DNA from: Treponema_C sp050937815
GTDB lineage: Bacteria > Spirochaetota > Spirochaetia > Treponematales > Treponemataceae
Length of the DNA stretch: 64,000 nucleotides
NCBI RefSeq assembly: GCF_050937815.1
Contig: NZ_JACDIJ010000005.1
Span: 1 to 64,000 of the forward strand
Direction of reading: 5' to 3'
Under the pieces are notes generated by a model. It worked only from the letters and a program-made list of their open reading frames with translations. It did not search any database and was not told where the DNA came from. How positions within the stretch are numbered: the stretch's first letter is position 1; every line of letters starts with the position of its first letter. The position numbers and the translations under genes were made by a program. Below are positions 1 to 7,199 of this stretch, piece after piece.

Positions 1-68
1 CCGGAAACGGCGCATATCGTAAAAATAAGCAATACAGAAATTATAGCAATTATTTTTTTCCCCTTCAT
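1..68 (-). CDS. N-terminus of an exported protein (partial)
   Basis: A minus-strand reading frame starts with ATG at 66-68 and runs off the window edge. The visible 22 or so residues begin MKGKKIIAIISVLLIFTICA, a basic start followed by a hydrophobic stretch, as in a signal peptide. A Cys near residue 19 could be a lipobox, but the following residues are cut off. No function can be assigned. Confidence 0.55.
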   Translation of the reverse strand, partial: MKGKKIIAIISVLLIFTICAVS

Positions 69-218
69 AACGTTTCCTGCCGTCTTTAACTTATCTTCGG
101 TATTAAAGTCGCCGAGAACTCCTTTCCCCTATTATACCACATACTTTACATAAACACTATGAAAAAATCCGTTACGCCGGGGAAAAACGAATAAAATACA
201 GGAAGAATTTGCATCATT

Positions 219-944
219 TTAGAAAGCTTGCGCGCCCTTGTCCGCTTCCCCTTCGTTACCCTCTTCTATGTCTAGATACTTGCCGTATACCCAGCCGTCG
301 GGATAATTTTTTGATTCTACTTTGTACCAATACCACGTTTCATTATCAATTGTAAAGGCTTCCGCAGATTTATCTTTAATTACCACTTTGTAATTTTTAT
401 TCATATATCCCCATACATCGGCATTAAGGTTTGGCTCTGTTCGGATCCTTACTCTTGAATCATTGACAATTGCATTTATTTTTTCCATAGTTGATTCCGA
501 CGAAATCCGTATGAAGGGGCTTTCATTTTCAAAATAACCGGGCGGATCAAATTTTATGATAATTTTGTTTGTACCGACTTTTACAATTTCCATAGAACCT
601 CTATATTCATCAAGCGGACGTGTATAAACAGTATCAAATATTATTTTTGATGAATTTTCTGCTTTCTTAAAAATCTTTTCATCATGCTCACTATGATAAT
701 TGAAAAATCCCTCTTGTTTTTTTTCGTCATATTTAATTATCAAACCGTCCGATTCAAAACATCCCGTTACGGTAAAACCGTATACGTCATGGTGAATATA
801 ATTACAATCGGTAATATCCGAAAAATAATCGGAATTGACCATCTTACGGTACTGACTTTCGGAAACCCAAAAACCGTTAATATCGAGTGCAGACAGCTGA
901 ATTACCGACAAAAGAAAAAGTAATATGTAATAAAGCGGCTTCAC
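219..944 (-). CDS. Secreted SH3-domain protein
   Basis: 241-residue protein with a signal peptide (KPLYYILLFLLSVIQLSA) and a C-terminal bacterial SH3 region at about residues 155-228, seen as the V-R-I-R-T-E-P-N-L pattern followed by W-Y-W-Y-K-V and D-G-W-V-Y. Such domains usually bind peptidoglycan or mediate protein contacts in the envelope. The start is a GTG preceded by a good ribosome site (GAGGTAGAGA), which contains the stop codon of a 25-codon frame just upstream, so translation is probably coupled. The middle of the protein is not recognised. Export and the SH3 region are secure; the role is unknown. Confidence 0.75.
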   Translation of the reverse strand: MKPLYYILLFLLSVIQLSALDINGFWVSESQYRKMVNSDYFSDITDCNYIHHDVYGFTVTGCFESDGLIIKYDEKKQEGFFNYHSEHDEKIFKKAENSSKIIFDTVYTRPLDEYRGSMEIVKVGTNKIIIKFDPPGYFENESPFIRISSESTMEKINAIVNDSRVRIRTEPNLNADVWGYMNKNYKVVIKDKSAEAFTIDNETWYWYKVESKNYPDGWVYGKYLDIEEGNEGEADKGAQAF

Positions 945-947
945 TCT

Positions 948-1025
948 CTACCTCACATATAAATCCACAGGAACTGTATTAAAGAAAGGGGTAACGGCAT
1001 AACCGGGGTTATATCGTATTATCAT
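948..1025 (-). CDS. 25-aa small ORF coupled to the SH3 gene
   Basis: A 25-codon frame opens at ATG 1023-1025 after a strong Shine-Dalgarno (AGGAGATATTT) and ends at TAG 948-950, inside the ribosome site of the SH3 gene. The product contains NPGYAVTPFFNTVPVDLYV and has no signal peptide. It could be a leader peptide, a small protein, or the start of a gene whose remainder was deleted. The evidence is only the ribosome site and the spacing. Confidence 0.35.
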   Translation of the reverse strand: MIIRYNPGYAVTPFFNTVPVDLYVR

Positions 1026-1156
1026 AAATATCTCCTGCACCAAAATGGAATTCAAAACTGTGAAGTCTTTATTGTAAATTCAGTAGGCTGTGTCAAACAG
1101 GCTTTCCACATAATTGACTATAAATTATAGTTGTTTTTTATCAAGCGCACATTTTT

Positions 1157-1191
1157 AAAGACAGCCTGCCCGTAACTAAGCTGTCTTTTTT
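1157..1191 (+). terminator. Intrinsic terminator-like hairpin
   Basis: AAAGACAGC pairs with GCTGTCTTT (1180-1188) across a 14-nt loop and runs into T residues. It stands alone in the gene-poor stretch 1026-1426, which otherwise holds only the two gene remnants described separately and a short palindrome, ACTATAA/TTATAGT, near 1120-1134. Confidence 0.5.
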
Positions 1192-1195
1192 GTAG

Positions 1196-1336
1196 ATCGG
1201 TCAGGCAGCCGGCCTTGAGCAGGACGGCACACAGTATCTGCTCGACGAAACAACCGCCCCGGTCGACCTCGGCCTTGTTCCTCAGAATATGAGCGACAGT
1301 ACCAAGTGGTTCGGGATAGAAGGATTGGGAAGGTAA
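1196..1336 (+). pseudogene. C-terminal remnant of an unrecognised gene
   Basis: An open frame without a start codon, preceded by an in-frame TAG at 1193-1195, encodes 46 residues ending in MSDSTKWFGIEGLGR and a TAA at 1334-1336. Its GC content is clearly higher than the flanking DNA. The stop abuts the stop of the decayed EIIA copy on the other strand, so this looks like the scar of two convergent genes. The parent family is not recognised. Confidence 0.4.
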
Positions 1337-1420
1337 TCAGTCCTCTTTAATAAGCAGTTCGTAGGCTTCGGCCGGCGTTTCAGCGGCTAAAAGGCCCGAG
1401 CGCAAATCGGCATTTATCGA
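1337..1420 (-). pseudogene. 3'-end remnant of a HTH-PTS EIIA gene
   Basis: The minus strand encodes NADLRSGLLAAETPAEAYEL followed by LIKED and a stop. This matches the C-terminus of the intact gene at 4398-5069, which reads NADLRAGLLAVKTAQEAYEL-LIKED. About 27 codons remain and everything upstream is missing. The differences are too many for a very recent copy, so it is either an old paralogue or a relic from another strain. It brackets the accessory genes 1427-4326 on the left, with the intact gene on the right. Confidence 0.7.
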
Positions 1421-1426
1421 TATAAA

Positions 1427-1681
1427 TTAACCGTCCTCATTTTGCAGCAATATGTCGAGTGATGTATTCAATACTTTTGCAAAAGCAGCAAGCTCTATAT
1501 CCGTAACAAAACGCTTACCGCATTCTATGCGCTGAATGGCGTTTTTATCAAGATCTATACCGAAAAGCTGCATCTTATCCGCCAATGCACGTTGAGAAAG
1601 TACAGGCCTAAAAGCCTTTCTCAGCACGGAAATATTTTTCCCGGAAATATTATTTGTATTACCGTTTCGATTCTTATACAT
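1427..1681 (-). CDS. XRE-family HTH transcriptional regulator
   Basis: 84-residue protein consisting almost wholly of a Cro/CI-type helix-turn-helix: LSQRALADKMQLFGIDLDKN, then AIQRIECGKRFVTDIELAAF, then the C-terminal helix with LNTSLDILL. There is no second domain. Two matched palindromes directly upstream of its start (1690-1708 and 1743-1761) are the obvious binding sites, suggesting autoregulation and possibly control of the divergent membrane-protein and lipoprotein genes. The ribosome site (AAGAAAAAG) is weak. Confidence 0.85.
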   Translation of the reverse strand: MYKNRNGNTNNISGKNISVLRKAFRPVLSQRALADKMQLFGIDLDKNAIQRIECGKRFVTDIELAAFAKVLNTSLDILLQNEDG

Positions 1682-1689
1682 CTTTTTCT

Positions 1690-1708
1690 TGACATTTACT
1701 GATTGTCA
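1690..1708. promoter_or_regulatory. Proximal operator for the XRE regulator
   Basis: TGACATTTACTGATTGTCA is an imperfect palindrome starting 8 bp upstream of the regulator's ATG. It has the same length and spacing as the distal site at 1743, giving a shared consensus TGACATNTACTRAWTGTCA. Occupancy here would block the regulator's own promoter or early elongation. Confidence 0.6.
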
Positions 1709-1742
1709 ATAATTAAAATATAGCTTACAATAGACTTAGAAA

Positions 1743-1761
1743 TGACATCTACTAAATGTCA
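1743..1761. promoter_or_regulatory. Distal operator for the XRE regulator
   Basis: TGACATCTACTAAATGTCA extends to a longer palindrome at 1740-1764 (AAATGACAT / ATGTCATTT). It lies 53 bp from the proximal site centre to centre, about five helical turns, so two dimers would sit on the same face of the DNA. It faces the divergent gene at 1918. Confidence 0.6.
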
Positions 1762-1917
1762 TTTCTGCGGAAAAGATTGTTTACGTAAGATCAAAAGAGA
1801 ATGAATATCGGAAAAGCCGAAATCGAGTTGATTCTCTTGACGGAGGAAAAGGGGTTAATCGGTAGGCACATATTTTATTCCGCTGCACAAGAATATTTAT
1901 GTATAGGAGGCCGTAAA

Positions 1918-2253
1918 ATGGCAAGTATTATTTTAGGAATAATAGGATTATTTTTTGTTTTGATAGGATTAATTCCATTGTTAGGTATTATGAATTGGCT
2001 GGGACTTCCCTTATTGGTTATCGGTTTGGCATTTGGAATTACGGGTATTGTGAAAAATAAAAGACGCGGTGCAAATATTGCCGGAACAATAATTTGCGGA
2101 ATTTTTATGCTCATCGGTACGGTTAGACTTATAATAGGAGTTTCCATGATGACCGATGCTGCAAAAAAACTGCCGAATACAATTGAAAAACTGAACGACC
2201 TTTCCGAATCTTTGGATGACCTTTCCAAGTCATTGGATGATCTTGAAAAATAA
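1918..2253 (+). CDS. Small membrane protein with leucine-heptad tail
   Basis: 111-residue protein. The start follows AGGAGG-CCGTAAA, a near-perfect ribosome site; an in-frame ATG at 1801 lacks this and was not used. It has two hydrophobic segments (residues about 3-40 and 55-75), a basic loop NKRRG between them, and a C-terminal acidic helix in which L-N-D-L-S-E-S, L-D-D-L-S-K-S and L-D-D-L-E-K form a 7-residue pattern suited to a coiled coil. The family is not recognised. It is divergent from the XRE gene and probably co-transcribed with the lipoprotein gene 41 bp downstream. Confidence 0.7.
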   Translation: MASIILGIIGLFFVLIGLIPLLGIMNWLGLPLLVIGLAFGITGIVKNKRRGANIAGTIICGIFMLIGTVRLIIGVSMMTDAAKKLPNTIEKLNDLSESLDDLSKSLDDLEK

Positions 2254-2294
2254 CCGGTATTCGATTCGAAAATTTATAATTTAGAGGAGGTTCT

Positions 2295-3326
2295 ATGAAA
2301 AAATTTATCGGTTTAGTATGCATTTTTACAGTATGCACCGTTTTTTTTACCGGTTGTATGTCTTTTTTATTTGATGAAGCGCAAGATACCAGTGCTTCTC
2401 AAGCCGAAACAGATATTAAACAAGAAAAAGAAGATTCGTCTGAAAAATTCCTACGATTGCTTGCAGACGATTACCAACGCTTTACAAAGGAAAAAGAAAC
2501 CAAGACGATTGAAGAATCTATTGAAATAACTTTCCAGCCTCAATCGATCACAAGTATCAAAGAAATTACAACAGAAAAATTGACTGAACCGGGCAAGCCC
2601 TATTATTTTAAAGTAAAAGCTCTCTATAAAGGTTATGATGCGGAAGCGAAAAGAGCGATTGTACGTGATCTAAATCGAAAGCAATCTTCTATAAGCGATA
2701 CGGCATTTAAAGCTTCTTTTGGAGTTGATACGGACAGTTATCCTCTAGCTCTTGCTTCAGACGAAGTTTCAGACCTACCGCCGGAAGCAAATGCCGCTGC
2801 AACCTTTTATCTTGTTGCTGTCTTTGATGACAACAGCCGGGAAATTGCAAGCCTCATTATGTTTGTACGCGACATTGAAAAATCCGTTTTTAATCCGGCA
2901 CATTTTATTCTTACAAGCGGTATGCGCTATATAACGGCAGAAGATGCCCATGTTCCTACAGGTGCGGATGCTATGGCTGCATATCTTTTCGGCGGCTCGA
3001 CAGGAAATGCTCCCAATGATATATTTGACCCGACCGAATATCCTCTGACCGACTTAATGGATGCTCGTGCCGCTATGAACAAAAAAGATTTTTCAAATCA
3101 GCGTACTTTCCCAACAGTCAGAGTTAAGTATGTTTCCGAGGTGTTATTTTTAGGACAATCAAATACGGCAATCACCCTTTCCACAACGGACAATATTCTC
3201 ACCGAAAAAATGTCGTTTACCGGACGGGCTTCTTCACTGAAAAAAGGAGAAAAGGTACGGGTATATTATACCATTGCCAAAGATCCGCTTGAAGAATGGG
3301 AAATACAGGCTATAGAACGGTTGTAG
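2295..3326 (+). CDS. Lipoprotein of unknown function
   Basis: 343-residue protein with a type II signal peptide: MKKFIGLVCIFTVCTVFFTG followed by the lipidated Cys at 21. A strong ribosome site (AGAGGAGG) precedes the ATG. The mature part is acidic and soluble, with a region around 60-180 predicted from its pattern to be mixed alpha/beta; the C-terminus (KKGEKVRVYYTIAKDPLEEW) resembles a small beta-barrel-like domain. No family is recognised. It belongs with the preceding membrane protein in the accessory patch. Confidence 0.7.
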   Translation: MKKFIGLVCIFTVCTVFFTGCMSFLFDEAQDTSASQAETDIKQEKEDSSEKFLRLLADDYQRFTKEKETKTIEESIEITFQPQSITSIKEITTEKLTEPGKPYYFKVKALYKGYDAEAKRAIVRDLNRKQSSISDTAFKASFGVDTDSYPLALASDEVSDLPPEANAAATFYLVAVFDDNSREIASLIMFVRDIEKSVFNPAHFILTSGMRYITAEDAHVPTGADAMAAYLFGGSTGNAPNDIFDPTEYPLTDLMDARAAMNKKDFSNQRTFPTVRVKYVSEVLFLGQSNTAITLSTTDNILTEKMSFTGRASSLKKGEKVRVYYTIAKDPLEEWEIQAIERL

Positions 3327-3364
3327 CGGAAAAGAGCGTATTCCTCAAAATTAGGCAAGCTTGT

Positions 3365-3640
3365 ATGACATTAAGTGAAACAATTCAAGAAATAGTAAAT
3401 TCATTTTCAGAGGGAGATTTGTTTGATTCTCATACAATAATCAATGAACTCATAACAAAATCCGAATATCACATTGCATATTTGAGAGAATATCCTGAAA
3501 ATTGTTCAGTAAATCAATATCACGGTCAAATAGCAAAAATGATAGGTAATTTACAAAATGTAAAAGCATTTGGCAAAAAGGTAAAAACTCACACCATCTA
3601 CGGTGATATATCTGAAAATGAATTATGGCAAATTGTGTAA
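3365..3640 (+). CDS. Hypothetical protein, 91 aa
   Basis: Small soluble protein beginning MTLSETIQEIVNSFSEGDLF. It has no signal peptide or membrane segment; the pattern FDSHTIINELI followed by YHIAYLREY looks helical. The ATG at 3365 has no clear ribosome site, and the frame is open from 3296 overlapping the preceding lipoprotein gene, so the start is uncertain. It sits directly before the toxin-antitoxin module. Function unknown. Confidence 0.5.
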   Translation: MTLSETIQEIVNSFSEGDLFDSHTIINELITKSEYHIAYLREYPENCSVNQYHGQIAKMIGNLQNVKAFGKKVKTHTIYGDISENELWQIV

Positions 3641-3666
3641 GAGTAAATAAAAAAAAGGGTATTGTC

Positions 3667-3692
3667 AAAGCGTACGGTATATCGTACGCTTT
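3667..3692 (+). promoter_or_regulatory. Palindromic hairpin / putative TA operator
   Basis: AAAGCGTACG and CGTACGCTTT are separated by GTATAT. Each arm contains the self-palindromic hexamer CGTACG, so the site is two small palindromes inside a larger one. YefM-type antitoxins are known to bind paired palindromes upstream of their operon. It could equally be the terminator of the preceding gene, although the T-run is broken (TTTATTTATAT). Confidence 0.5.
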
Positions 3693-3712
3693 ATTTATAT
3701 GGAGGTATTCAC

Positions 3713-3955
3713 ATGGCAGTAATGACAGCAACCGCTGCAAGATCGAATTTATATAATTTAATTGACCAAACAAAAGATTTCCACGAACCTATAATAATTT
3801 CCGGAAAAAGAAATAATGCCGTATTGATTTCTGAAGAGGATTGGAATTCAATTCAGGAAACTTTGTATTTATGTTCAATTCCGGGAATGAGAGAATCTAT
3901 TCTTGAAGCAAGTAAAGAACCTTTGGAAGAAAGTGTGAAGAACCTTGAGTGGTAA
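3713..3955 (+). CDS. YefM/Phd-family antitoxin
   Basis: 80-residue protein with the family pattern: N-terminal TATAARSNLYNLID, then HEPIIISGKRNNAVLISEED, then a C-terminal segment rich in acidic residues that would wrap the toxin. The start follows GGAGGTATTCAC. The stop overlaps the toxin ATG as TAATG, the usual translational coupling. It should bind DNA through its N-terminal half, probably at the CGTACG palindromes just upstream. It appears intact, while its partner does not. Confidence 0.88.
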   Translation: MAVMTATAARSNLYNLIDQTKDFHEPIIISGKRNNAVLISEEDWNSIQETLYLCSIPGMRESILEASKEPLEESVKNLEW

Positions 3956-4215
3956 TGTGGAATGTAGTTTATTCAAAGCAGGCTGTAAAAGACAGTAAAA
4001 GAATTGAACAATCAAATTTAAAAGACACGGTTAAGAGATTAATTGAGGTATTAAAAAACGATCCTTTTCAGAATTCGCCGCCCTATGAAAAATTAGTAGG
4101 TGATTTGACGGGAAAATACTCGAGAAGAATCAATATTCAGCATCGGCTTGTGTATGAAGTTTTTGAAAAAGAAATGACAGTTCGTATTCAACGATTTATT
4201 TTGCAATTTCCTTAA
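3955..4215 (+). CDS. YoeB/Txe-type toxin with altered C-terminus
   Basis: 86-residue RelE-fold ribosome-dependent mRNA interferase homologue. Recognisable parts are MWNVVYSKQAVKD, the Glu region PPYEKLVGDLTGKYSRRI and the QHRLVYEV segment carrying the catalytic Arg. YoeB proteins normally end in a segment such as MWTHYE that supplies a catalytic His. Here the end reads RFILQFP and contains no His. Those last codons are antisense to the recognisable part of a DUF2442 gene on the minus strand, so the normal end was probably lost in a deletion. The toxin is likely inactive or weakened. Confidence 0.75.
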   Translation: MWNVVYSKQAVKDSKRIEQSNLKDTVKRLIEVLKNDPFQNSPPYEKLVGDLTGKYSRRINIQHRLVYEVFEKEMTVRIQRFILQFP

Positions 4216-4326
4216 AACACCTTGATGTATATCATGCTGGGCATTGTATATCTTTTTTTCACCGTTTGAAAAAGTTATAAGTAATTTATAATCATGCAAG
4301 CATTCCACTGCGACCGGAATAACCAT
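4192..4326 (-). pseudogene. Truncated DUF2442-family gene
   Basis: Starting at ATG 4326 after a strong ribosome site (GAGGAGATACTT), the minus strand encodes MVIPVAVECLHDYKLLITFS, then NGEKKIYNAQHDIHQGVLRK and LQNKS, matching the first half of DUF2442 proteins. The expected second half is missing: the frame continues antisense through the toxin gene to 4093 without family resemblance. The gene therefore ends in a deletion junction near 4180-4200. DUF2442 genes are often found near toxin-antitoxin modules. Confidence 0.6.
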
Positions 4327-4397
4327 ATAAGTATCTCCTCGGTTTTATTGGAAAAAGTATATCACAAAAGTGTAATTTTTACAAATTGCACGAATCT

Positions 4398-5069
4398 TCA
4401 GTCTTCTTTTATAAGCAGTTCGTACGCTTCCTGTGCCGTTTTAACGGCCAAAAGTCCCGCACGTAAATCGGCGTTTTTAAGTTTTGAGCTGAAAAATGAA
4501 AGCGCCTGCAAATAATAGGCGTGCTGATTATAGGCTGCGGCAATCATAAACAAAAGGCGCACGGGCGCATCGTCTATCGTTTGAAAATCGATGATATCGA
4601 CCTTGCTTATACCCACCGACATAACAAGGTCGGTTACCGAGGTTAAGCGCACGTGAGGAATCGCAATCGAGCGCCCGATAGCGGTAGACATCAATTCTTC
4701 GCGCTTTAAAATCTCGGAAGCAAGTTCTTCGCCGTGCTTTATTTGGGGCGCAGTACTTAAATTTTTTGCCAATTCAAGCAAAGCATCGTGTTTAGTTGAA
4801 TGATTAAGAAAAACGATTCTGTCGGGAGATAAAATATTCTTTACTTGGATTCGATTTCCCGGCGAAACGTTTTTTGTTCCCGAAGACAAACGCTCATTTA
4901 CCCATTTTTCAATTTCGGATTTTTTAAATCGCCATACGGTACCGATTTTACCGGAAGGAATTTCTCCTTTTTGTGCCCAATCGTATACCGTGCGTTCCGA
5001 AACCCGTAAGTATTTAGCTACTTCTTCAATTGTAAGAATATCATCATCCACCGGAAACTCCTTACACAT
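4398..5069 (-). CDS. HTH-excisionase domain fused to PTS EIIA (PtsN-like)
   Basis: 223-residue two-domain protein. Residues about 10-60 are a MerR/excisionase-type DNA-binding helix (LTIEEVAKYLRVSERTVYDW, then WRFKKSEIEKWV). Residues about 75-220 are a fructose/nitrogen-type PTS EIIA domain with the phosphoacceptor His in RSIAIPHVRL. The combination suggests a regulator or sensor reading phosphoryl flow from Hpr/EI rather than a sugar transporter component, since no EIIB or EIIC lies nearby. Its 3' end is duplicated as a remnant at 1337-1420. Confidence 0.85.
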   Translation of the reverse strand: MCKEFPVDDDILTIEEVAKYLRVSERTVYDWAQKGEIPSGKIGTVWRFKKSEIEKWVNERLSSGTKNVSPGNRIQVKNILSPDRIVFLNHSTKHDALLELAKNLSTAPQIKHGEELASEILKREELMSTAIGRSIAIPHVRLTSVTDLVMSVGISKVDIIDFQTIDDAPVRLLFMIAAAYNQHAYYLQALSFFSSKLKNADLRAGLLAVKTAQEAYELLIKED

Positions 5070-5210
5070 TCAACTGATATATGTACATTATTTTGCATTG
5101 TTTACGTTTTTTTGTCAAGTATTACAGCCCCAAGAACACCGACTATGGAGATAAAAACGCACAAAGCGACTCTTGACTAGATTCAAAGCCTACTATACGA
5201 TAGTTTTACA

Positions 5211-6278
5211 ATGAAAATAAACGATAAGAGTTTTCCGCTTTTTCCGATTTTGCTGATATTCGTTATAGCCTACCTCTTTTTGGCGGTGCAGCCCTTGGAA
5301 AAAAAGCTTGATATAACCCCCTGCTGGACAATTTCCGTTAATAAAGAAGCGGAAAATACGGCATACACCGATAAAAAGCGTTTTCCGTTCAAATTGGGTA
5401 CAAAAATCGGCTATTATACGGAGGACGGGGTAATAACGTCGTTTATTCCCGTCGATCGGCGTTCTTCCGTTTCCGCCGATTTTTGGACGGTATACGATCA
5501 AGATGCCGCTTATATCGACTTTTTTACTCCGGACGGACACAAAAGCGGTTCTTTCGATAAATCCGGCTTTCCTTTTTTTGATAATACCGGCATTTTTTTA
5601 TTTCATCCGGGAGGAAGTTCGTTTTCAAAACATAACGGCAGCGGCGGCACCGAATGGGCATACGAAAACTATGTGCCGATAACGGCATTTTCTTCAAGCC
5701 GCGCCGGATGTGCGGCCGGGTTTGCAGACGGTAATATCATATGTTTTAATGAAAAAGGACAAATTACCGGCGATTTTTATCCGGGAGGCAGCAATACGCA
5801 GGTTATTTTCGGTGCCGCGCTTTCGCAAAGCGGAACATATTGCGCTTGTCTTTCGGGCTTAAATCCGCAAAGAATTGTTATTGCCGAACTTGCCGGCGGT
5901 AAAACAAAAATAATATATCATGATTATCTAAAAGACAACCTCAGAGAACAAACCCTTGTCCGCTTCAGCAGTGACGATAAATACGCTTTTTTTAACGGTA
6001 AATCGGGCTTGATAAGCGTACTTCTAAAAGAAAAAGAAGCTTTTTTTATGCCGTTTTCGGGTAAAGTGCTATCCATAAGCGAATTCGGAAGTAAGGATAT
6101 TTTTTTTGTACTCAGCAAAGACGCCGATATGTACACCGTTACGATTTTGTGCGAAGGAAAGTATAATAAGGGAGCTTTTTCGTTTAAAGCCGAAAATGCT
6201 TTTTTATATGCGGAAAACGGCAATATATATGTGGGCTGCAACGACCGCATATCAAAAATGACGCTCAGTTTCGATTAG
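5211..6278 (+). CDS. Membrane-anchored beta-propeller-like protein
   Basis: 355 residues. An uncleaved N-terminal hydrophobic segment (FPLFPILLIFVIAYLFLAV) is followed by an extracytoplasmic region built of short beta-rich stretches with repeated G-x-I/V-x-C/F-N-E-K-G patterns (for example GNIICFNEKGQITG and NGNIYVGCNDRI), suggestive of a WD40/PQQ-like propeller. No enzyme motif is seen. The stop is 18 bp before the M23-like gene, so the two are probably one operon in the periplasm. No clear ribosome site precedes this ATG. Confidence 0.65.
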   Translation: MKINDKSFPLFPILLIFVIAYLFLAVQPLEKKLDITPCWTISVNKEAENTAYTDKKRFPFKLGTKIGYYTEDGVITSFIPVDRRSSVSADFWTVYDQDAAYIDFFTPDGHKSGSFDKSGFPFFDNTGIFLFHPGGSSFSKHNGSGGTEWAYENYVPITAFSSSRAGCAAGFADGNIICFNEKGQITGDFYPGGSNTQVIFGAALSQSGTYCACLSGLNPQRIVIAELAGGKTKIIYHDYLKDNLREQTLVRFSSDDKYAFFNGKSGLISVLLKEKEAFFMPFSGKVLSISEFGSKDIFFVLSKDADMYTVTILCEGKYNKGAFSFKAENAFLYAENGNIYVGCNDRISKMTLSFD

Positions 6279-6296
6279 GCTGAAAAAGGGGCTTAC

Positions 6297-7166
6297 ATGA
6301 AAAAACACACTGTACATAAATACAAATCGGTTTTTGTTTTTGCTGCGGTTTTATTGTATATAATTCCGCTGTATGCGTTTAATTGGCCCCAGCTTGCGGA
6401 TAATATTGCCGTTTTTTTTACCCAAAAACACGCAGATACCTTTAACCGCGGCTTAATATTCAACAAACCCGGCGAAGTTAAAGCGGCGGATAAGGGCGAT
6501 ATTTTAATAACACTAAAATCGGATATTGAGGCTGCCGGATGGTTTCCCTCAACCTTGGGCAATGCGGTTATTATAAGTCACAAAAATCATATACTTACAG
6601 TATATGGGGGCTTAGAAAAAAATTCCGCCGATGACGGAAGCGGCAGCGTGGAAGCCGAAGCGCTTATAGGTATAAGCGGGAATTCGGGATGGAAACAAGG
6701 CGAAGAAAGTTTACAATTTCAAGTTATAGATACAAAAATAAAGGCGGCAATAAATCCGCTTATCCTTATGAATTCCGCAGCCGCAGCAAAACCCTTTAGT
6801 ATAAAAAATATACGAATAAAGAAAAAAAACGACAATCCGATTACTTTAACAAACGGTATGCATATCAACGGAGGAACTTACACGGTATTTACCGATATCG
6901 TTCCGGGAACTATGCCGTACACAACAGGGGTGTCGGTAAACGGAAATCTTATAGAAAAAACCGATTATACGGCTTTAAAAACGTATTTGGGTACATTATG
7001 CATACAGGGCGACAAACATTATGATCTTCCGACCCTGTATCCGGATACAAAAACGTTGCGTTTAGCCGAAATCGTTTTATCAAAGGGAAAAAACACCATA
7101 GACATATCGGTAAAAGACATCGGAATGAAAGAAACGTCGTTTCATATCAATATCAACGTTTTTTAG
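6297..7166 (+). CDS. M23/LytM-fold protein lacking catalytic residues
   Basis: 289 residues with a signal peptide (residues about 10-28). The region 45-165 follows the LytM pattern: GDILITL, LGNAVIISHKNHILTVYGGL, IGISGNSGW, SLQFQVID and a terminal NPLILM. In active M23 peptidases the Y-x-H and H-x-H positions bind zinc; here they read YGGL and SLQFQV, so the metal ligands are gone. Such degenerate domains act as activators or scaffolds of other peptidoglycan hydrolases (EnvC/NlpD type). The C-terminal third is beta-rich and unassigned. Confidence 0.65.
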   Translation: MKKHTVHKYKSVFVFAAVLLYIIPLYAFNWPQLADNIAVFFTQKHADTFNRGLIFNKPGEVKAADKGDILITLKSDIEAAGWFPSTLGNAVIISHKNHILTVYGGLEKNSADDGSGSVEAEALIGISGNSGWKQGEESLQFQVIDTKIKAAINPLILMNSAAAAKPFSIKNIRIKKKNDNPITLTNGMHINGGTYTVFTDIVPGTMPYTTGVSVNGNLIEKTDYTALKTYLGTLCIQGDKHYDLPTLYPDTKTLRLAEIVLSKGKNTIDISVKDIGMKETSFHININVF

Positions 7167-7199
7167 CTAAGCGGCAAAACGCTTTTTATTCCCCGTATA

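Noticed and set aside
684..923. Plus-strand frame opposite the SH3 gene
   Set aside because: Antisense frame inside a gene with signal peptide and SH3 pattern; no ribosome site or family resemblance.
1196..1336. Identification of the fragment as a FlaA or hook protein end
   Set aside because: The ending MSDSTKWFGIEGLGR did not match what I know of those proteins, so it is left unassigned.
1801..1917. Upstream start of the small membrane protein
   Set aside because: In frame and open, but the AGGAGG site and the membrane segment support the ATG at 1918.
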